A DNA stretch of 34,933 bases from UBA1367 sp040268355 (GTDB lineage Bacteria; Actinomycetota; Coriobacteriia; Coriobacteriales; Atopobiaceae), in assembly GCA_040268355.1 (NCBI GenBank), contig JAWRIT010000028.1, positions 1-34,933 on the forward strand, in the 5' to 3' direction. Both the position numbers and the translations under genes were made by a program. Shown piece by piece: positions 23,263 to 32,056 of this stretch; position 1 is the first letter of the stretch, and every line of letters starts with the position of its first letter. The notes under the pieces were generated by a model. The model worked only from the letters and a program-made list of their open reading frames with translations, searched no databases and was not told the DNA's origin.

Positions 23263-23865
23263 CTATTTCATCCCCGCGATGGCCGGCCAGCACTTCACGA
23301 GGTAGTCGATGCCCGACCACGCCGTGAGCGCCACGGCGACCACCATGAGCACGTTGGCGAAGAGCTGGATCGTCATGGCGGCGCCACCGGCGGGAATCGT
23401 CACGGAGAGCAGGTAGGCGCCGATGGAGACCATCGTCACGGCCGTCTTCCACTTGCCCAGGTCGCTCGCGGCGATGACGGTGCCCTCAGAGGCGACGACC
23501 ATCCGCAGACCAGAGACCAGAAACTCCCGGGCGAGCACGACAAGCACCGCCCAGCTCGGCACCAGCTCGAGCTCGAGCAGGTAGAGCATGGCGCACGTCA
23601 CGCACAGCTTGTCCGCGATCGGGTCGAGGAACTTGCCGAAGGTCGTCACCTGCTCCCGGCTGCGCGCGAGGTAGCCGTCGAGCTTGTCGGTCAGGGCTAT
23701 GGCCGCGTACAGCAAGAAGGACAGCCAGGCGACGGCGGACCCGCTCACAAGGGCGTTGTCGATGCGCGCCGCCTCGGCGACGAGCAGCCACACGGGCATC
23801 AGCACGATGCGCACGATCGTCACCACGTTCGCTGGCGTCCAAATGCTAGGTTCGTGGTGTCTCAT
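23263..23865 (-). CDS. pgsA: CDP-diacylglycerol-glycerol-3-phosphate 3-phosphatidyltransferase
   Basis: A 200-residue integral membrane enzyme that makes phosphatidylglycerol phosphate. The CDP-alcohol motif is complete: D60, D63, G64, A67, R68, G77, D81 and D85 (TDKLDGYLARSREQVTTFGK and on). About five hydrophobic segments are readable. ATG 23865 is chosen by comparison with the family N-terminus; GTG 23877, after GAGGGG, is an alternative. Either start overlaps the end of rimO. Its position between rimO and cinA is the usual place for pgsA, so this copy is the more likely phosphatidylglycerophosphate synthase of the two in the window. Confidence 0.93.
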   Translation of the reverse strand: MRHHEPSIWTPANVVTIVRIVLMPVWLLVAEAARIDNALVSGSAVAWLSFLLYAAIALTDKLDGYLARSREQVTTFGKFLDPIADKLCVTCAMLYLLELELVPSWAVLVVLAREFLVSGLRMVVASEGTVIAASDLGKWKTAVTMVSIGAYLLSVTIPAGGAAMTIQLFANVLMVVAVALTAWSGIDYLVKCWPAIAGMK

Positions 23866-25231
23866 GATCCTCGTCACTTCCCCTCACCATGGTTGCCGTC
23901 AGTTCGTAGCAGAACGAGTCGACGAGCTCGCAGGTCACGATGTCACCCACGCTCGCCTCCCCTTCGAGAATGTGGATCGCGCCATCGCTGTCGGGCGCCT
24001 GGAACCAGGCGTGTCCGATCAGCTCGGGGCCGTCGTCGCCCTCCTCGACGCCGTCGATGATGACCCGTACCCGCTCGCCGACGTGGCGGGCCGTCGCCTG
24101 GAAGCCAAGCAGCTCGGCGGTGTCGATGAGCCGCTGGGTGCGCTCGAGCTTCACCTGCTCGTCGACCTGGGCGTCCATGGCGGCCGCGGCGGTTCCCTCC
24201 TCGGGAGAGTAGGCGAAGACCGAGGTGTAGTCGAAGGCCTCCTCCTCAAGGAAGCTGACGAGCTCGTCCGCCTCCTCGTCCGTCTCACCGGGAAAGCCGG
24301 CCATCCCCGTCGTGCGCAGCACCATCCCCGGCATCTCGCGGCGCAGGCGGGCGAACAGCTCGTGCAGCTCCTCGCGCGAGCCGCTGCGGCCCATGCCGCT
24401 CAGCACGCTGCGGGAGCAGTGCTGTATGGGGATGTCGATGTAGGGCAGGACCTCGTCGGTGTCGCGCATCGTGGCGATCAGCTCGTCGGTCATGCCCTCG
24501 GGCTGGAGGTAGAGCACGCGCACCCAACCGTCGTAGGGGCGCACGCGCTCGGCCACCTGGGCAAGCAGGCTCGCGAGCGTCGGCGCACCCGCAAGGTCGC
24601 ACCCCCAGATGCCGGTGTCCTGCCCGATGAGGACGACCTCGCGCACGCCGCCCTCCATGAGCTTCGTCACCTCGGCGCAGATCTCCTCCGCCGTGCGGGA
24701 TTGGTAGCGACCCCGGATGAAGGGGATGGCGCAGAAGGTACAGAACCGGTCGCAGCCGTCAGAGATCTTGACGTAGGCGCTTGCGCCCTCGATGGTGCGC
24801 AGCACCCGTCCGTCGCCCAGCGTCTCGGGCGCCGCCTCAAGGCCGAGCACCGAGCGGACGACGTCGACGATGCCATCCTCCTCGTCGGCGCGCACGAAGG
24901 CCGCCACCTCGGGAAGCTCGTCGGTGAGCTCGGCCCCGTAGCGGGAGGGCACGCAGCCACACATGACGATGGGACGGCTGCGCACGCCCTCGGCCACCCG
25001 CTCGGCGATCTCGAGGGTCGTCTCGATCGACTCGCTTGTCGCCGAGGCGAGAAACGAGCAGGTGTTGATGATGATGAGGTCGGCGTCGTCGACCTCGCGG
25101 GCCTCCACGAAGCCGCTGGAGGTGAGCCGGGCGCGCATGCGGTCGGTGTCAACCTCGTTCTTCGCGCAGCCCAGGGTCACGAACAGGCAGCTCGGCCTAT
25201 CGGTAGTTGACGAACTGCAGGGGCTGCCCAT
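23846..25231 (-). CDS. rimO: Ribosomal protein S12 methylthiotransferase
   Basis: A 461-residue radical-SAM enzyme that methylthiolates an aspartate of ribosomal protein S12. The N-terminal domain has C22 (GCAKN), C58 (NTCSF) and C93 or C91. The radical-SAM motif is C160-x3-C164-x2-C167 (CDRFCTFC). A TRAM domain closes the protein. GCAKN with VDTDRM is the RimO form, as opposed to GCQMN in MiaB. ATG 25231 is preferred over 25237 because GGGAG lies 7 nt upstream. It overlaps the end of yajQ by 35 nt and the start of pgsA by 20 nt. Confidence 0.96.
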   Translation of the reverse strand: MGSPCSSSTTDRPSCLFVTLGCAKNEVDTDRMRARLTSSGFVEAREVDDADLIIINTCSFLASATSESIETTLEIAERVAEGVRSRPIVMCGCVPSRYGAELTDELPEVAAFVRADEEDGIVDVVRSVLGLEAAPETLGDGRVLRTIEGASAYVKISDGCDRFCTFCAIPFIRGRYQSRTAEEICAEVTKLMEGGVREVVLIGQDTGIWGCDLAGAPTLASLLAQVAERVRPYDGWVRVLYLQPEGMTDELIATMRDTDEVLPYIDIPIQHCSRSVLSGMGRSGSREELHELFARLRREMPGMVLRTTGMAGFPGETDEEADELVSFLEEEAFDYTSVFAYSPEEGTAAAAMDAQVDEQVKLERTQRLIDTAELLGFQATARHVGERVRVIIDGVEEGDDGPELIGHAWFQAPDSDGAIHILEGEASVGDIVTCELVDSFCYELTATMVRGSDEDHETPRT

Positions 25232-25694
25232 AGTCATTCTCCCGAAGCGCCGCTATGACCGACTGAAGCACGTCCTTGGAGGCGGAGGACACGCGCAGCT
25301 TGTCACCCTCGACCATCGCCTTGCACTTGAGCTTGAGACCGCGGACGTCCGCGGCGATCCGACGCGCCGTGTCCTTGTCGATGCCCTGCACCACATGGCC
25401 GACCTGGCGCACCGACGAGCCTGCCGCCGCCTCGGGGTCGTCCCACCGGATGGCCGCCAGATCGATGCCGCGACGGACGAGCTTCGTCCCGAGGACGTCG
25501 ATGACCTGCCCGGCGACGAACTCGGAGGGGGCGCTCACCGTAAAGGTGCCGTCCTTCTTGGAAAAGGCTATGCCCGCGCCCGACTGCCGCAGGTCATAGC
25601 GCTGGGTCAGCTCGCGGCTCGTCTGCTGGTAGGCGTTGTCAACCTCTTGGAGGTCAACGGTCGAGACGACATCGAAGCTCGACTCCTTGGCCAT
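25197..25694 (-). CDS. YajQ family cyclic-di-GMP/nucleotide-binding protein
   Basis: A 165-residue soluble protein of the YajQ (UPF0234) family. It has the standard start MAKESSFDVVSTVDLQEVDN, the RYDLRQSG region and the closing LQSVIAALRENDYGQPLQFVNYR. Some members bind cyclic di-GMP; others bind tRNA or GTP. The function in this lineage is not established. The frame is open to 25742, but ATG 25694 with AAAGGAG upstream is the family start. It lies 44 nt after the RodZ-like gene and overlaps rimO, so it appears to be part of the same transcript. Confidence 0.94.
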   Translation of the reverse strand: MAKESSFDVVSTVDLQEVDNAYQQTSRELTQRYDLRQSGAGIAFSKKDGTFTVSAPSEFVAGQVIDVLGTKLVRRGIDLAAIRWDDPEAAAGSSVRQVGHVVQGIDKDTARRIAADVRGLKLKCKAMVEGDKLRVSSASKDVLQSVIAALRENDYGQPLQFVNYR

Positions 25695-25738
25695 GGGTCT
25701 CCTTTCGCGACGCAGGGGCGCACCGGCGCCCCTCGCCA

Positions 25739-27418
25739 TCAACTGTATGGGTAGAACACGCCGTTGGCGTCGTAGTAGCCATCGGCGCCGTAGTAGTAGC
25801 CGTCCGTGTCGAGGGTGTAGCCCTCGAACTGGCTGCCTGTGCCAGAGGTGCCGGTGCCACCGGTGGCGTATCCCCCATCGGAGGCGGAGGTGTCCACCTG
25901 CTGAGGCTCTCCCTGTCCGGACGGGACACCCGACTGGTCCGGGGTGGCAGCGCCGCCGTCGTCCTGGCCCTCAGGTTGCGCCTCGGCGTCGCCGTCAGCG
26001 CCCTCGCCGCCGGCCTTCGAGGAGACCTGGATGGTGATGGTGCCGATGCCCGAGGCCTTCGAATCGAACTCCAGCTTCTTGCCGTCCTCGGTGACCGTGA
26101 CCGCCGAGGTGTCGCTCACGTTGATCGAGATGGACTGCCTGACGGTGTAGGTCCGGTTCCATGGTCCCGTCACCGTCTCGGCGATGTCGCTGCTTCCGTC
26201 GTACTCGATCTCGATCCAGGTGACCTCGCCGTCCGCAACCGTCACCTCGATGGTGCGCTCAGTCTCGTCGGACTCGTTCTCGGCGGCCTTTGCCGCCGCG
26301 GCGTCGGCACGCGCCTTCTCCTCCTCGTCGCTCGTCATGTTCTGCGAGTCGCTCTGCTTCGAGTCCGCGTTGTCGGTCTCGGTCACCGTGACGGACTTTC
26401 CGCCCGTTCCCTGGCCCCTCATGCACGAGGAGACCGAGAAGACGATGGTGCCGGTCAACACCACGCACAGAAGCACGATCAGCAGCACCATCACTCGGGT
26501 ACGGTCTTGGAGAAACGACGAGACCGCACCGGCCAGCCCGCCTGCCGACATCGGGCGCATGTCGCGGTTGCGCAGCTGCTCGCGCGAGCGTCTGGCGTCC
26601 CTGCGCCGAACGTTCGGCCGTGCCGTGCTCGCGATGTTGCGCGACGAGCGACGGCCAGCGGCGCTCGAGGCCGCCTCGTAGCTTCTGCCATCGTTGTCGA
26701 GCCGCATGTCGTCGCGGTACTGCGTGGGCATGACCCTGCGGGTCGTCACGTCCCCCCGCGCGTCATAGGAGCCATAGGTGCCCGCCACGCGTGAGGGCGT
26801 CGTCTCGTAGACCCCCGGAATCGAGGACGCGGTCCGGCGCGATGCGGGACGCTGCCGCTGGGTGTGGCCAAGGGCCGGCGAAGACGAACTCGGAATGCGG
26901 GCGGTGTAGGGTCTGCCCTGAGGATACTGCTCGCCCATCGAGTCGTCAGAGCCGCCTCCCGCGTTGCCGAAGCGCGGGTGCGCGGCCGACGTCGTGGCGA
27001 AGTCTCCCAGGTCTCCGGCAAAGCCGCCGGAGGTGGGTAGAAACCCATGCGAGTCGACGTAGGCCCGCTGCGAGCGGGGGGCGGCAGCCTCGGGGACCGA
27101 GTAGAGCGAGGCGTCATCTGCGGCGCGGGCCTGACGGCTCTTGCGGCGCGTCTCGCGCGCAGGCGTCCCACGCTCATGGTCGAAGAGGTCCTGCGAGAAC
27201 TGATTCACCACCGTCTTGGCGTTGAGTCCGAGGTAGCGGGCGTATGACGAGAGCATGCCCTGCGCATAGCCACTCTTGGGGATGCTCTCGAAGTTGCCCT
27301 CCTCAAAGGCGACCAGAACCTCCTCCTTGAGGCGCAGCACGTTGGAGGCCTGTTTGATGGACAGGCCAAGCTGCCTCCTGCGGTTGAGAAGCATCTCGCT
27401 AAAGATGGGCCTCGCCAC
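25739..27418 (-). CDS. RodZ-like HTH membrane protein with aromatic C-terminal tail
   Basis: A 559-residue single-pass membrane protein. Residues ~5-75 form an HTH_25/XRE-like domain as in RodZ, the MreB partner. A long Arg/Ser/Gly-rich cytoplasmic linker (~80-305) leads to a transmembrane helix (~309-331). The extracellular part has an acidic Ala/Glu stretch, a DUF4115-like beta domain (~388-468), a Gly/Pro/Asp/Gln linker and a Tyr-rich tail (~531-559) with repeated DGYY units. RodZ proteins are usually ~300-340 residues, so this one is long. The start is GTG 27418, after GGGAGG; it lies 3 nt after the ftsK stop. The downstream position after ftsK matches actinobacterial and Firmicutes genomes. 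Confidence 0.85.
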   Translation of the reverse strand: MARPIFSEMLLNRRRQLGLSIKQASNVLRLKEEVLVAFEEGNFESIPKSGYAQGMLSSYARYLGLNAKTVVNQFSQDLFDHERGTPARETRRKSRQARAADDASLYSVPEAAAPRSQRAYVDSHGFLPTSGGFAGDLGDFATTSAAHPRFGNAGGGSDDSMGEQYPQGRPYTARIPSSSSPALGHTQRQRPASRRTASSIPGVYETTPSRVAGTYGSYDARGDVTTRRVMPTQYRDDMRLDNDGRSYEAASSAAGRRSSRNIASTARPNVRRRDARRSREQLRNRDMRPMSAGGLAGAVSSFLQDRTRVMVLLIVLLCVVLTGTIVFSVSSCMRGQGTGGKSVTVTETDNADSKQSDSQNMTSDEEEKARADAAAAKAAENESDETERTIEVTVADGEVTWIEIEYDGSSDIAETVTGPWNRTYTVRQSISINVSDTSAVTVTEDGKKLEFDSKASGIGTITIQVSSKAGGEGADGDAEAQPEGQDDGGAATPDQSGVPSGQGEPQQVDTSASDGGYATGGTGTSGTGSQFEGYTLDTDGYYYGADGYYDANGVFYPYS

Positions 27419-27421
27419 CTG

Positions 27422-30115
27422 TTACACCTCCCGGTACTTTTCTTCTTGCACACGAAGGTCCTCGAGGGCCTCCTCGTCCAGAAGCACCTCGCGGGGCTTG
27501 GAGCCCTGCCCTGGGCCGACCACGCCCTTCGCCTCGAGCATGTCCATTATTCTACCTGCCCTAGCGTAGCCAACCTTGAGTCTTCTCTGGAGTCCTGATG
27601 TGGAACCAAGCTGAGATTCCACGACTATCTGCGCGGCCTCCCAGACGAGCGGATCGTCCTCGTCCTCGCCGGCGCCCCCACCGCCGCCCGGCTGTCCCGG
27701 CACGACGGCGGAGAGGATCTCCTCGTGGTAGTCGGGCTCGCCCTGGTCGCGGATGAAGTCCACCACCGACTCGATCTCGGGGTCGGAGGTGTAGCAGCCC
27801 AGCACGCGCTTGGGGGCCAGCCCCCGGTCCTTGAAGAGCATGTCGCCGTTGCCGAGCAGGCGGTCCGCGCCCGTCTCGTCGAGAATGACGCGCGAGTCGA
27901 TGCCCGAGGACACCTTGAGGGCCACGCGGCTGTCGATGTTTGACTTGATGAGGCCCGTCACGACGTTGGCAGACGGGCGCTGCGTGGCGATGACCAGGTG
28001 GATGCCGGCGGCGCGGGCGAGCTGGGCGATGCGCACGATGGACGCCTCGACGTCCTTGCCGGCGACCATCATGAGGTCGGAGAGCTCGTCGATGACGATG
28101 ACGAGGTAGGGCATGGGCTCAGGGGGATTGTCCATCTGGGCCAGCTTGCCGTTGACGCACATGTCGTTGTAGACGGTGATGTTGCGGGCGCCCGCCCGCT
28201 CGAAGACCTTGAGCCGCCGCTCCATCTCGGAGACCGCCCACTGCAGCGCGCTCGCCGCCTGCCGCGGCTCGGTGACCACGGGCACGTAGAGGTGCGGGAT
28301 GCCGTTGTACCCCTTGAACTCGACGCGCTTGGGGTCGACCATGATCAGGCGGACCTGCTTGGGCGTGGAGCGCATGAGCAGGCTCATGATCATGGAGTTG
28401 ATCATGACCGACTTGCCCGAGCCCGTGGTGCCGGCCACGAGCATGTGCGGCATCTTGGCGATGTCGGCGATGATGGGCTTGCCCGACGAGTCGCGGCCGA
28501 TGGCGACCTCGAGCGGCCCGCCCTTCGCATAGGGCAACACGTCGCCCAGATGCACGTTCTGGCGCGTCTTGTTGGGGATCTCGATGCCGACGTAGGAGGT
28601 GCCGGGGATCGGCGCGAAGATGCGGACCTTCTCGGCGGCGAGCGTGAGGGCGATGTCGTCCTCGAGGTTTCGGATCTTGTTGACGCGCTCGCCCTCCCCC
28701 ATCTCTACGCGGAAGGTGGTGACCAAAGGTCCGGAGACGTAGTCGACCACGTGGCTCGTGAGGCCGAACTCGCGCAGCGTCCCCTGCAGCTTTGCCATGG
28801 TCTGGTCGAGCTCGGACTGCGAGCTCGCGCTGGAGGCGCTCTTCGGGTTGGACGAGAGCATCGAGAAGGACGGGAGCTCGTAGCTCTCGTCGGCGTCGCC
28901 CGGACGAGGTGCGGCTGTGGTGCGCACGCGCACGTTGGCGTCGCTCACGCCCTGGGCGCTGGCCGCGCCGGCGACCCGCGCCCCGGCGTCTGCCGCGGCC
29001 CGCTTGGTCGTGGCGCCCTTCCGTCCACGCTTCGTCGGCCGCCGCTTGGGGCGCTCGGCCTTGGCTGCCCGGGCGAGGAAGTCGGGCACGGCCTCGGCGG
29101 CCGCCTCGGGCTCCTCCTCCACCGCCTCGTCCGCGGGGTCGTCCCAAGGAAGCGGTCCCGTGCCGGTCAAGGAGTCCTGCTCGTCCGCACGGGGCAGCTC
29201 GCTCGTCTCGGCAAGCTCCGACCGGTCGGCCCTGTCACGGCGCCGAAGCAGCGTCGTCACGGCCTCGGAGAGCAGCGATGTCCTGGGCTCCGCAGGACCG
29301 TCATCGCGATCGTCGTCCGGCTCGCCGGCCTGCGGCCGGGCGCCGCCACGGGTGAGGACGGCCGAGGTGCGCGTCCCCAGATACGTCGTCCTCTGCTCGT
29401 CGGGAGCGCCGCCGCCCTCCCACTCGTCGACGTACTCGTCGGCCGCGACGAAGGAGCGGGCCTCGAGCTCGGCCGCACGCTGCGCCCTGCGCGCCTCGCG
29501 TCGCACCCGACGCTGCTCGCCGGCGTCACGCAGCGCCTCGTGGGCGGCACGGGCGCCCGAGCGCAGACGAGTGACGGCGTCGGAGATGGAGAACCCGCAC
29601 ACGACCACGCCCGCCACGATGGATCCCACGAGCACCACCAGGCCGACCTCCCGGCCGACCGTGGAGAGCAGCGCCCAGGCGATGCCCCCGCCGACATAGC
29701 CGCCGCGCGCCCGCAGGATCTCGTGGTCGAGCACCAGGGTGAGGTTCGTGGACGCGCCGGGATAGGTGATCGAGACGATGCTCAGCACCGAGAGCGTGAT
29801 GAGGGCCAGCCCGAAGGCGATGCGACCGGAAAGCGGCCGCTCGTCATCGATGAAGAAGGTCAGCGCGAAGATGAGCAGCGCCGCAGGGAACAACAGAGCC
29901 CCAGCGCCAAAGAGCATCACGAGGATCTCGCCGGTCACATGCGTCACGGGGGCCGAGCTCGGGAGCATCAATGAGACGGCCATCGCTATGGCGACGATGA
30001 CGACGAGCAGCCCGACGATGTCGTTGGCGACGCCTGTCAGCAGCGGTCTGCGCACGGGTGCCGCAGCCTGCCTGCGGCCCCGCGAGCCACCACCTGTCTT
30101 CCTGCGTGCCGCCAT
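27422..30115 (-). CDS. ftsK: DNA translocase FtsK/SpoIIIE
   Basis: An 897-residue septal DNA pump. N-terminal membrane segments lie between residues ~28 and ~178 (about four to five helices). A charged linker rich in Arg, Ala and Glu runs from ~185 to ~440. The motor domain has Walker A GTTGSGKS (562-569), and Walker B lies in a YLVIVIDELSDLMM segment. The last ~70 residues form the gamma winged helix (VESQLGSTSGLQRRLKVGYARAGRIMDML) that reads KOPS/SRS sequences. ATG 30115 is 3 nt after the rnj stop, with GGAGG upstream. It clears chromosome ends from the closing septum. Confidence 0.96.
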   Translation of the reverse strand: MAARRKTGGGSRGRRQAAAPVRRPLLTGVANDIVGLLVVIVAIAMAVSLMLPSSAPVTHVTGEILVMLFGAGALLFPAALLIFALTFFIDDERPLSGRIAFGLALITLSVLSIVSITYPGASTNLTLVLDHEILRARGGYVGGGIAWALLSTVGREVGLVVLVGSIVAGVVVCGFSISDAVTRLRSGARAAHEALRDAGEQRRVRREARRAQRAAELEARSFVAADEYVDEWEGGGAPDEQRTTYLGTRTSAVLTRGGARPQAGEPDDDRDDGPAEPRTSLLSEAVTTLLRRRDRADRSELAETSELPRADEQDSLTGTGPLPWDDPADEAVEEEPEAAAEAVPDFLARAAKAERPKRRPTKRGRKGATTKRAAADAGARVAGAASAQGVSDANVRVRTTAAPRPGDADESYELPSFSMLSSNPKSASSASSQSELDQTMAKLQGTLREFGLTSHVVDYVSGPLVTTFRVEMGEGERVNKIRNLEDDIALTLAAEKVRIFAPIPGTSYVGIEIPNKTRQNVHLGDVLPYAKGGPLEVAIGRDSSGKPIIADIAKMPHMLVAGTTGSGKSVMINSMIMSLLMRSTPKQVRLIMVDPKRVEFKGYNGIPHLYVPVVTEPRQAASALQWAVSEMERRLKVFERAGARNITVYNDMCVNGKLAQMDNPPEPMPYLVIVIDELSDLMMVAGKDVEASIVRIAQLARAAGIHLVIATQRPSANVVTGLIKSNIDSRVALKVSSGIDSRVILDETGADRLLGNGDMLFKDRGLAPKRVLGCYTSDPEIESVVDFIRDQGEPDYHEEILSAVVPGQPGGGGGAGEDEDDPLVWEAAQIVVESQLGSTSGLQRRLKVGYARAGRIMDMLEAKGVVGPGQGSKPREVLLDEEALEDLRVQEEKYREV

Positions 30116-30118
30116 GTG

Positions 30119-31783
30119 CTAGACCTCCATGACCGTGGGGACGACCATGGGCCTGGTGCGGGTCCTGTTCCACAGGAAGTTCGAGAGCGCCTGGCGCACG
30201 CCGCGACGCAGCTGCTCGACGCTGGGGCTGCCCGAGCGCTGCAGCTTCTCAAGCTGCTCGCGCACGATGGCCTGCGCCTCGCTGTTCAGCTCGTCGTCGG
30301 TGGCGAAGGAGACGCCACGGCTCGCAATCTCGATCTCCCCCACCGCGTGCCGTCGGCGCGACACCGTGGCCACGCAGGTGACGATGCCGTCGGTGGAGAG
30401 CTTCTTGCGGTCGCGGAACACGTAGGGGTCGGCGTCGGTGATGGAGAGCCCGTCGACGTAGACCACGCCCGACTCGACCGCCTCGCCAAGCGTGACGGTG
30501 CCGTCGCGCATCTCAAGGGTGTCGCCGTTGTCGGCGATGAGGATGTGGTCGGACGGGATGCCGACCTCGCGCGCCAACCGGGCATGGGCGCGCAGGTGCA
30601 CCGCCTCGCCGTGCACGGGCACGAAGTTGCGGGGCTTCGCCATCGTCAGCATGAGCTTCAGCTCCTCCTGGCTGCCGTGGCCCGAGACGTGCACCAGGGT
30701 GTTCGACTTGTCGTAGATGGTGCAGCCGATCTTGGAGAGGGCGTTGATGACACCCGCGACGCTCTTCTCGTTGCCGGGAACCGGGGTCGCCGAGATGATG
30801 ACGGTGTCGTCTGAGGTGATGGTCAGCGACTTGTGGTCGCCGTTCGCCATGCGCGAGAGCGCCGAGAGCGGCTCGCCCTGGCTACCGGTGCACAGCACCA
30901 CGATCTTCTCGTCGGGGATGTCGGTCTTCTCGAAGGCGTCGATGATGTCGTCCTGGTCGATGCTGAGGTATCCCAGCTCGCGCGCCACCTTGGTATTGGT
31001 GACCATGGAGCGGCCCGTCACGATGACCTTGCGCCCCACGGCGACCGACGCGTCGCAGACCTGCTGCAGACGGTGGATGTGGCTCGAGAACGAGGCGACG
31101 ATGACCCGTCCCGGGGCGTTCTTGATGATGTGGCGCAGCTGCGGACCCACGGCCGCCTCGGAGGGCGTGAAGCCGGGGCTGGTGGCGTTGGTCGAGTCGG
31201 ACAGCAGCAGGTCGATCCCAAGCGTCGCGAAGCGGTTGATGGCCGCGTAGTTCGGCCGCACCCCGTCGATGGGGGTCTGGTCGAGCTTGAAGTCGCCCGT
31301 GTGCAGGACCGAGCCTGCCGGCGTGCGCATGTAGACGCCGAGCGCGTCGGGGATGGAGTGGGTCATCGAGAAGAAGTCGATGCTGAAGGCCCCAAGGTTG
31401 ACGTGCGTGCCGTCCTTGATCTCCCGGAACTTCGGCGCGGAGATGCGATGCTCGGCGAGCTTGCCCTCGATGAAGCCGAGCGTCAGCTTCGCGGAGTAGA
31501 TGGGCACCTTCTTGGAGAGGTCCATGAGCAGGTAGGGCAGCGAGCCGGTGTGGTCCTCGTGCCCGTGGGTGATGATGATGCCCCGAAGCTTCTGCTCGTT
31601 CTCGAGCACGTAGGTGTAGTCGGGCAGGACCAGGTCGATGCCCAGCTGCTCGTCATCGGGGAACATGAGGCCCGCGTCGACGAGCACCATGTCGTTGCCA
31701 TACTCGAAGGCGGTCATGTTCTTGCCAATGCCGTCGAGTCCCCCCAAGGGGATGATCCTCAGGGGCGTGCGTTTCTTTGCCAT
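30119..31783 (-). CDS. rnj: Ribonuclease J
   Basis: A 554-residue metallo-beta-lactamase/beta-CASP ribonuclease with 5'-exonuclease and endonuclease activity. The zinc motif is H73-G-H75-E-D77-H78, further ligands are in HTGDFKLDQTP, and the beta-CASP motifs include SDSTNATSPGFTPSE and VHVSGHGSQEELKLML. A C-terminal domain (~450-554) serves dimerisation. The frame is open to 31978, but ATG 31783 gives the family start MAKKRTPLRIIPLGG; the GGAAGGA site is 11 nt away, rather far. It leads the rnj-ftsK-rodZ-like-yajQ-rimO-pgsA-cinA run, with a promoter region at 31863-31890. Order pnp, rnj, ftsK matches mycobacteria broadly. Confidence 0.96.
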   Translation of the reverse strand: MAKKRTPLRIIPLGGLDGIGKNMTAFEYGNDMVLVDAGLMFPDDEQLGIDLVLPDYTYVLENEQKLRGIIITHGHEDHTGSLPYLLMDLSKKVPIYSAKLTLGFIEGKLAEHRISAPKFREIKDGTHVNLGAFSIDFFSMTHSIPDALGVYMRTPAGSVLHTGDFKLDQTPIDGVRPNYAAINRFATLGIDLLLSDSTNATSPGFTPSEAAVGPQLRHIIKNAPGRVIVASFSSHIHRLQQVCDASVAVGRKVIVTGRSMVTNTKVARELGYLSIDQDDIIDAFEKTDIPDEKIVVLCTGSQGEPLSALSRMANGDHKSLTITSDDTVIISATPVPGNEKSVAGVINALSKIGCTIYDKSNTLVHVSGHGSQEELKLMLTMAKPRNFVPVHGEAVHLRAHARLAREVGIPSDHILIADNGDTLEMRDGTVTLGEAVESGVVYVDGLSITDADPYVFRDRKKLSTDGIVTCVATVSRRRHAVGEIEIASRGVSFATDDELNSEAQAIVREQLEKLQRSGSPSVEQLRRGVRQALSNFLWNRTRTRPMVVPTVMEV

Positions 31784-31830
31784 GCTGTGATGATTCCTTC
31801 CATCGCTGCGTTTGAACTGCAATACGTACA

Positions 31831-31845
31831 CCGCACCGTGTGCGG
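31831..31845 (-). other. Hairpin in the rnj 5' leader
   Basis: CCGCAC (31831-31836) and GTGCGG (31840-31845) form a perfect 6-bp stem with a 3-nt loop, near the predicted 5' end of the rnj mRNA. It could protect the message from 5' attack. Confidence 0.4.
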
Positions 31846-31862
31846 GAGCTTTTCGACCTTTT

Positions 31863-31890
31863 ATTGTACTGAATCCCGGTCCGTACGGAC
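31863..31890 (-). promoter_or_regulatory. rnj promoter region with palindrome
   Basis: TACAAT (31868-31863, minus strand) is a good -10. The expected -35 position is not consensus but is covered by GTCCGTACGGAC (31879-31890), a perfect 12-bp palindrome, as for an activator-dependent promoter. Confidence 0.4.
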
Positions 31891-31975
31891 AGGCCACCCT
31901 GCCCAATCCAATGAGATTGCCACGATGTGTGGGCGACGCGTGCGGCGAATGGTGCGGCCACCCATAGGAAGTGCC

Positions 31976-32027
31976 CAAAACAAGATGCGTCCCCTCGGTC
32001 GGCTTGAGCGCGGTCGAGGGGACGCAT
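31976..32027 (-). terminator. Rho-independent terminator of pnp
   Basis: A perfect 13-bp stem pairs ATGCGTCCCCTCG (31985-31997) with 32015-32027 around a 17-nt loop, followed on the minus strand by CTTGTTTT. It lies ~30 nt after the pnp stop and separates the rpsO-pnp unit from rnj. Confidence 0.85.
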
Positions 32028-32056
32028 GTCAGGACAGTCTCTGCGAGCGGCGGGTT

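Noticed and set aside
27998..29974. A 658-codon open frame on the + strand opposite ftsK
   Set aside because: Antisense shadow of a clear FtsK gene; composition is low-complexity Gly/Arg/Asp/His with no recognisable motif.
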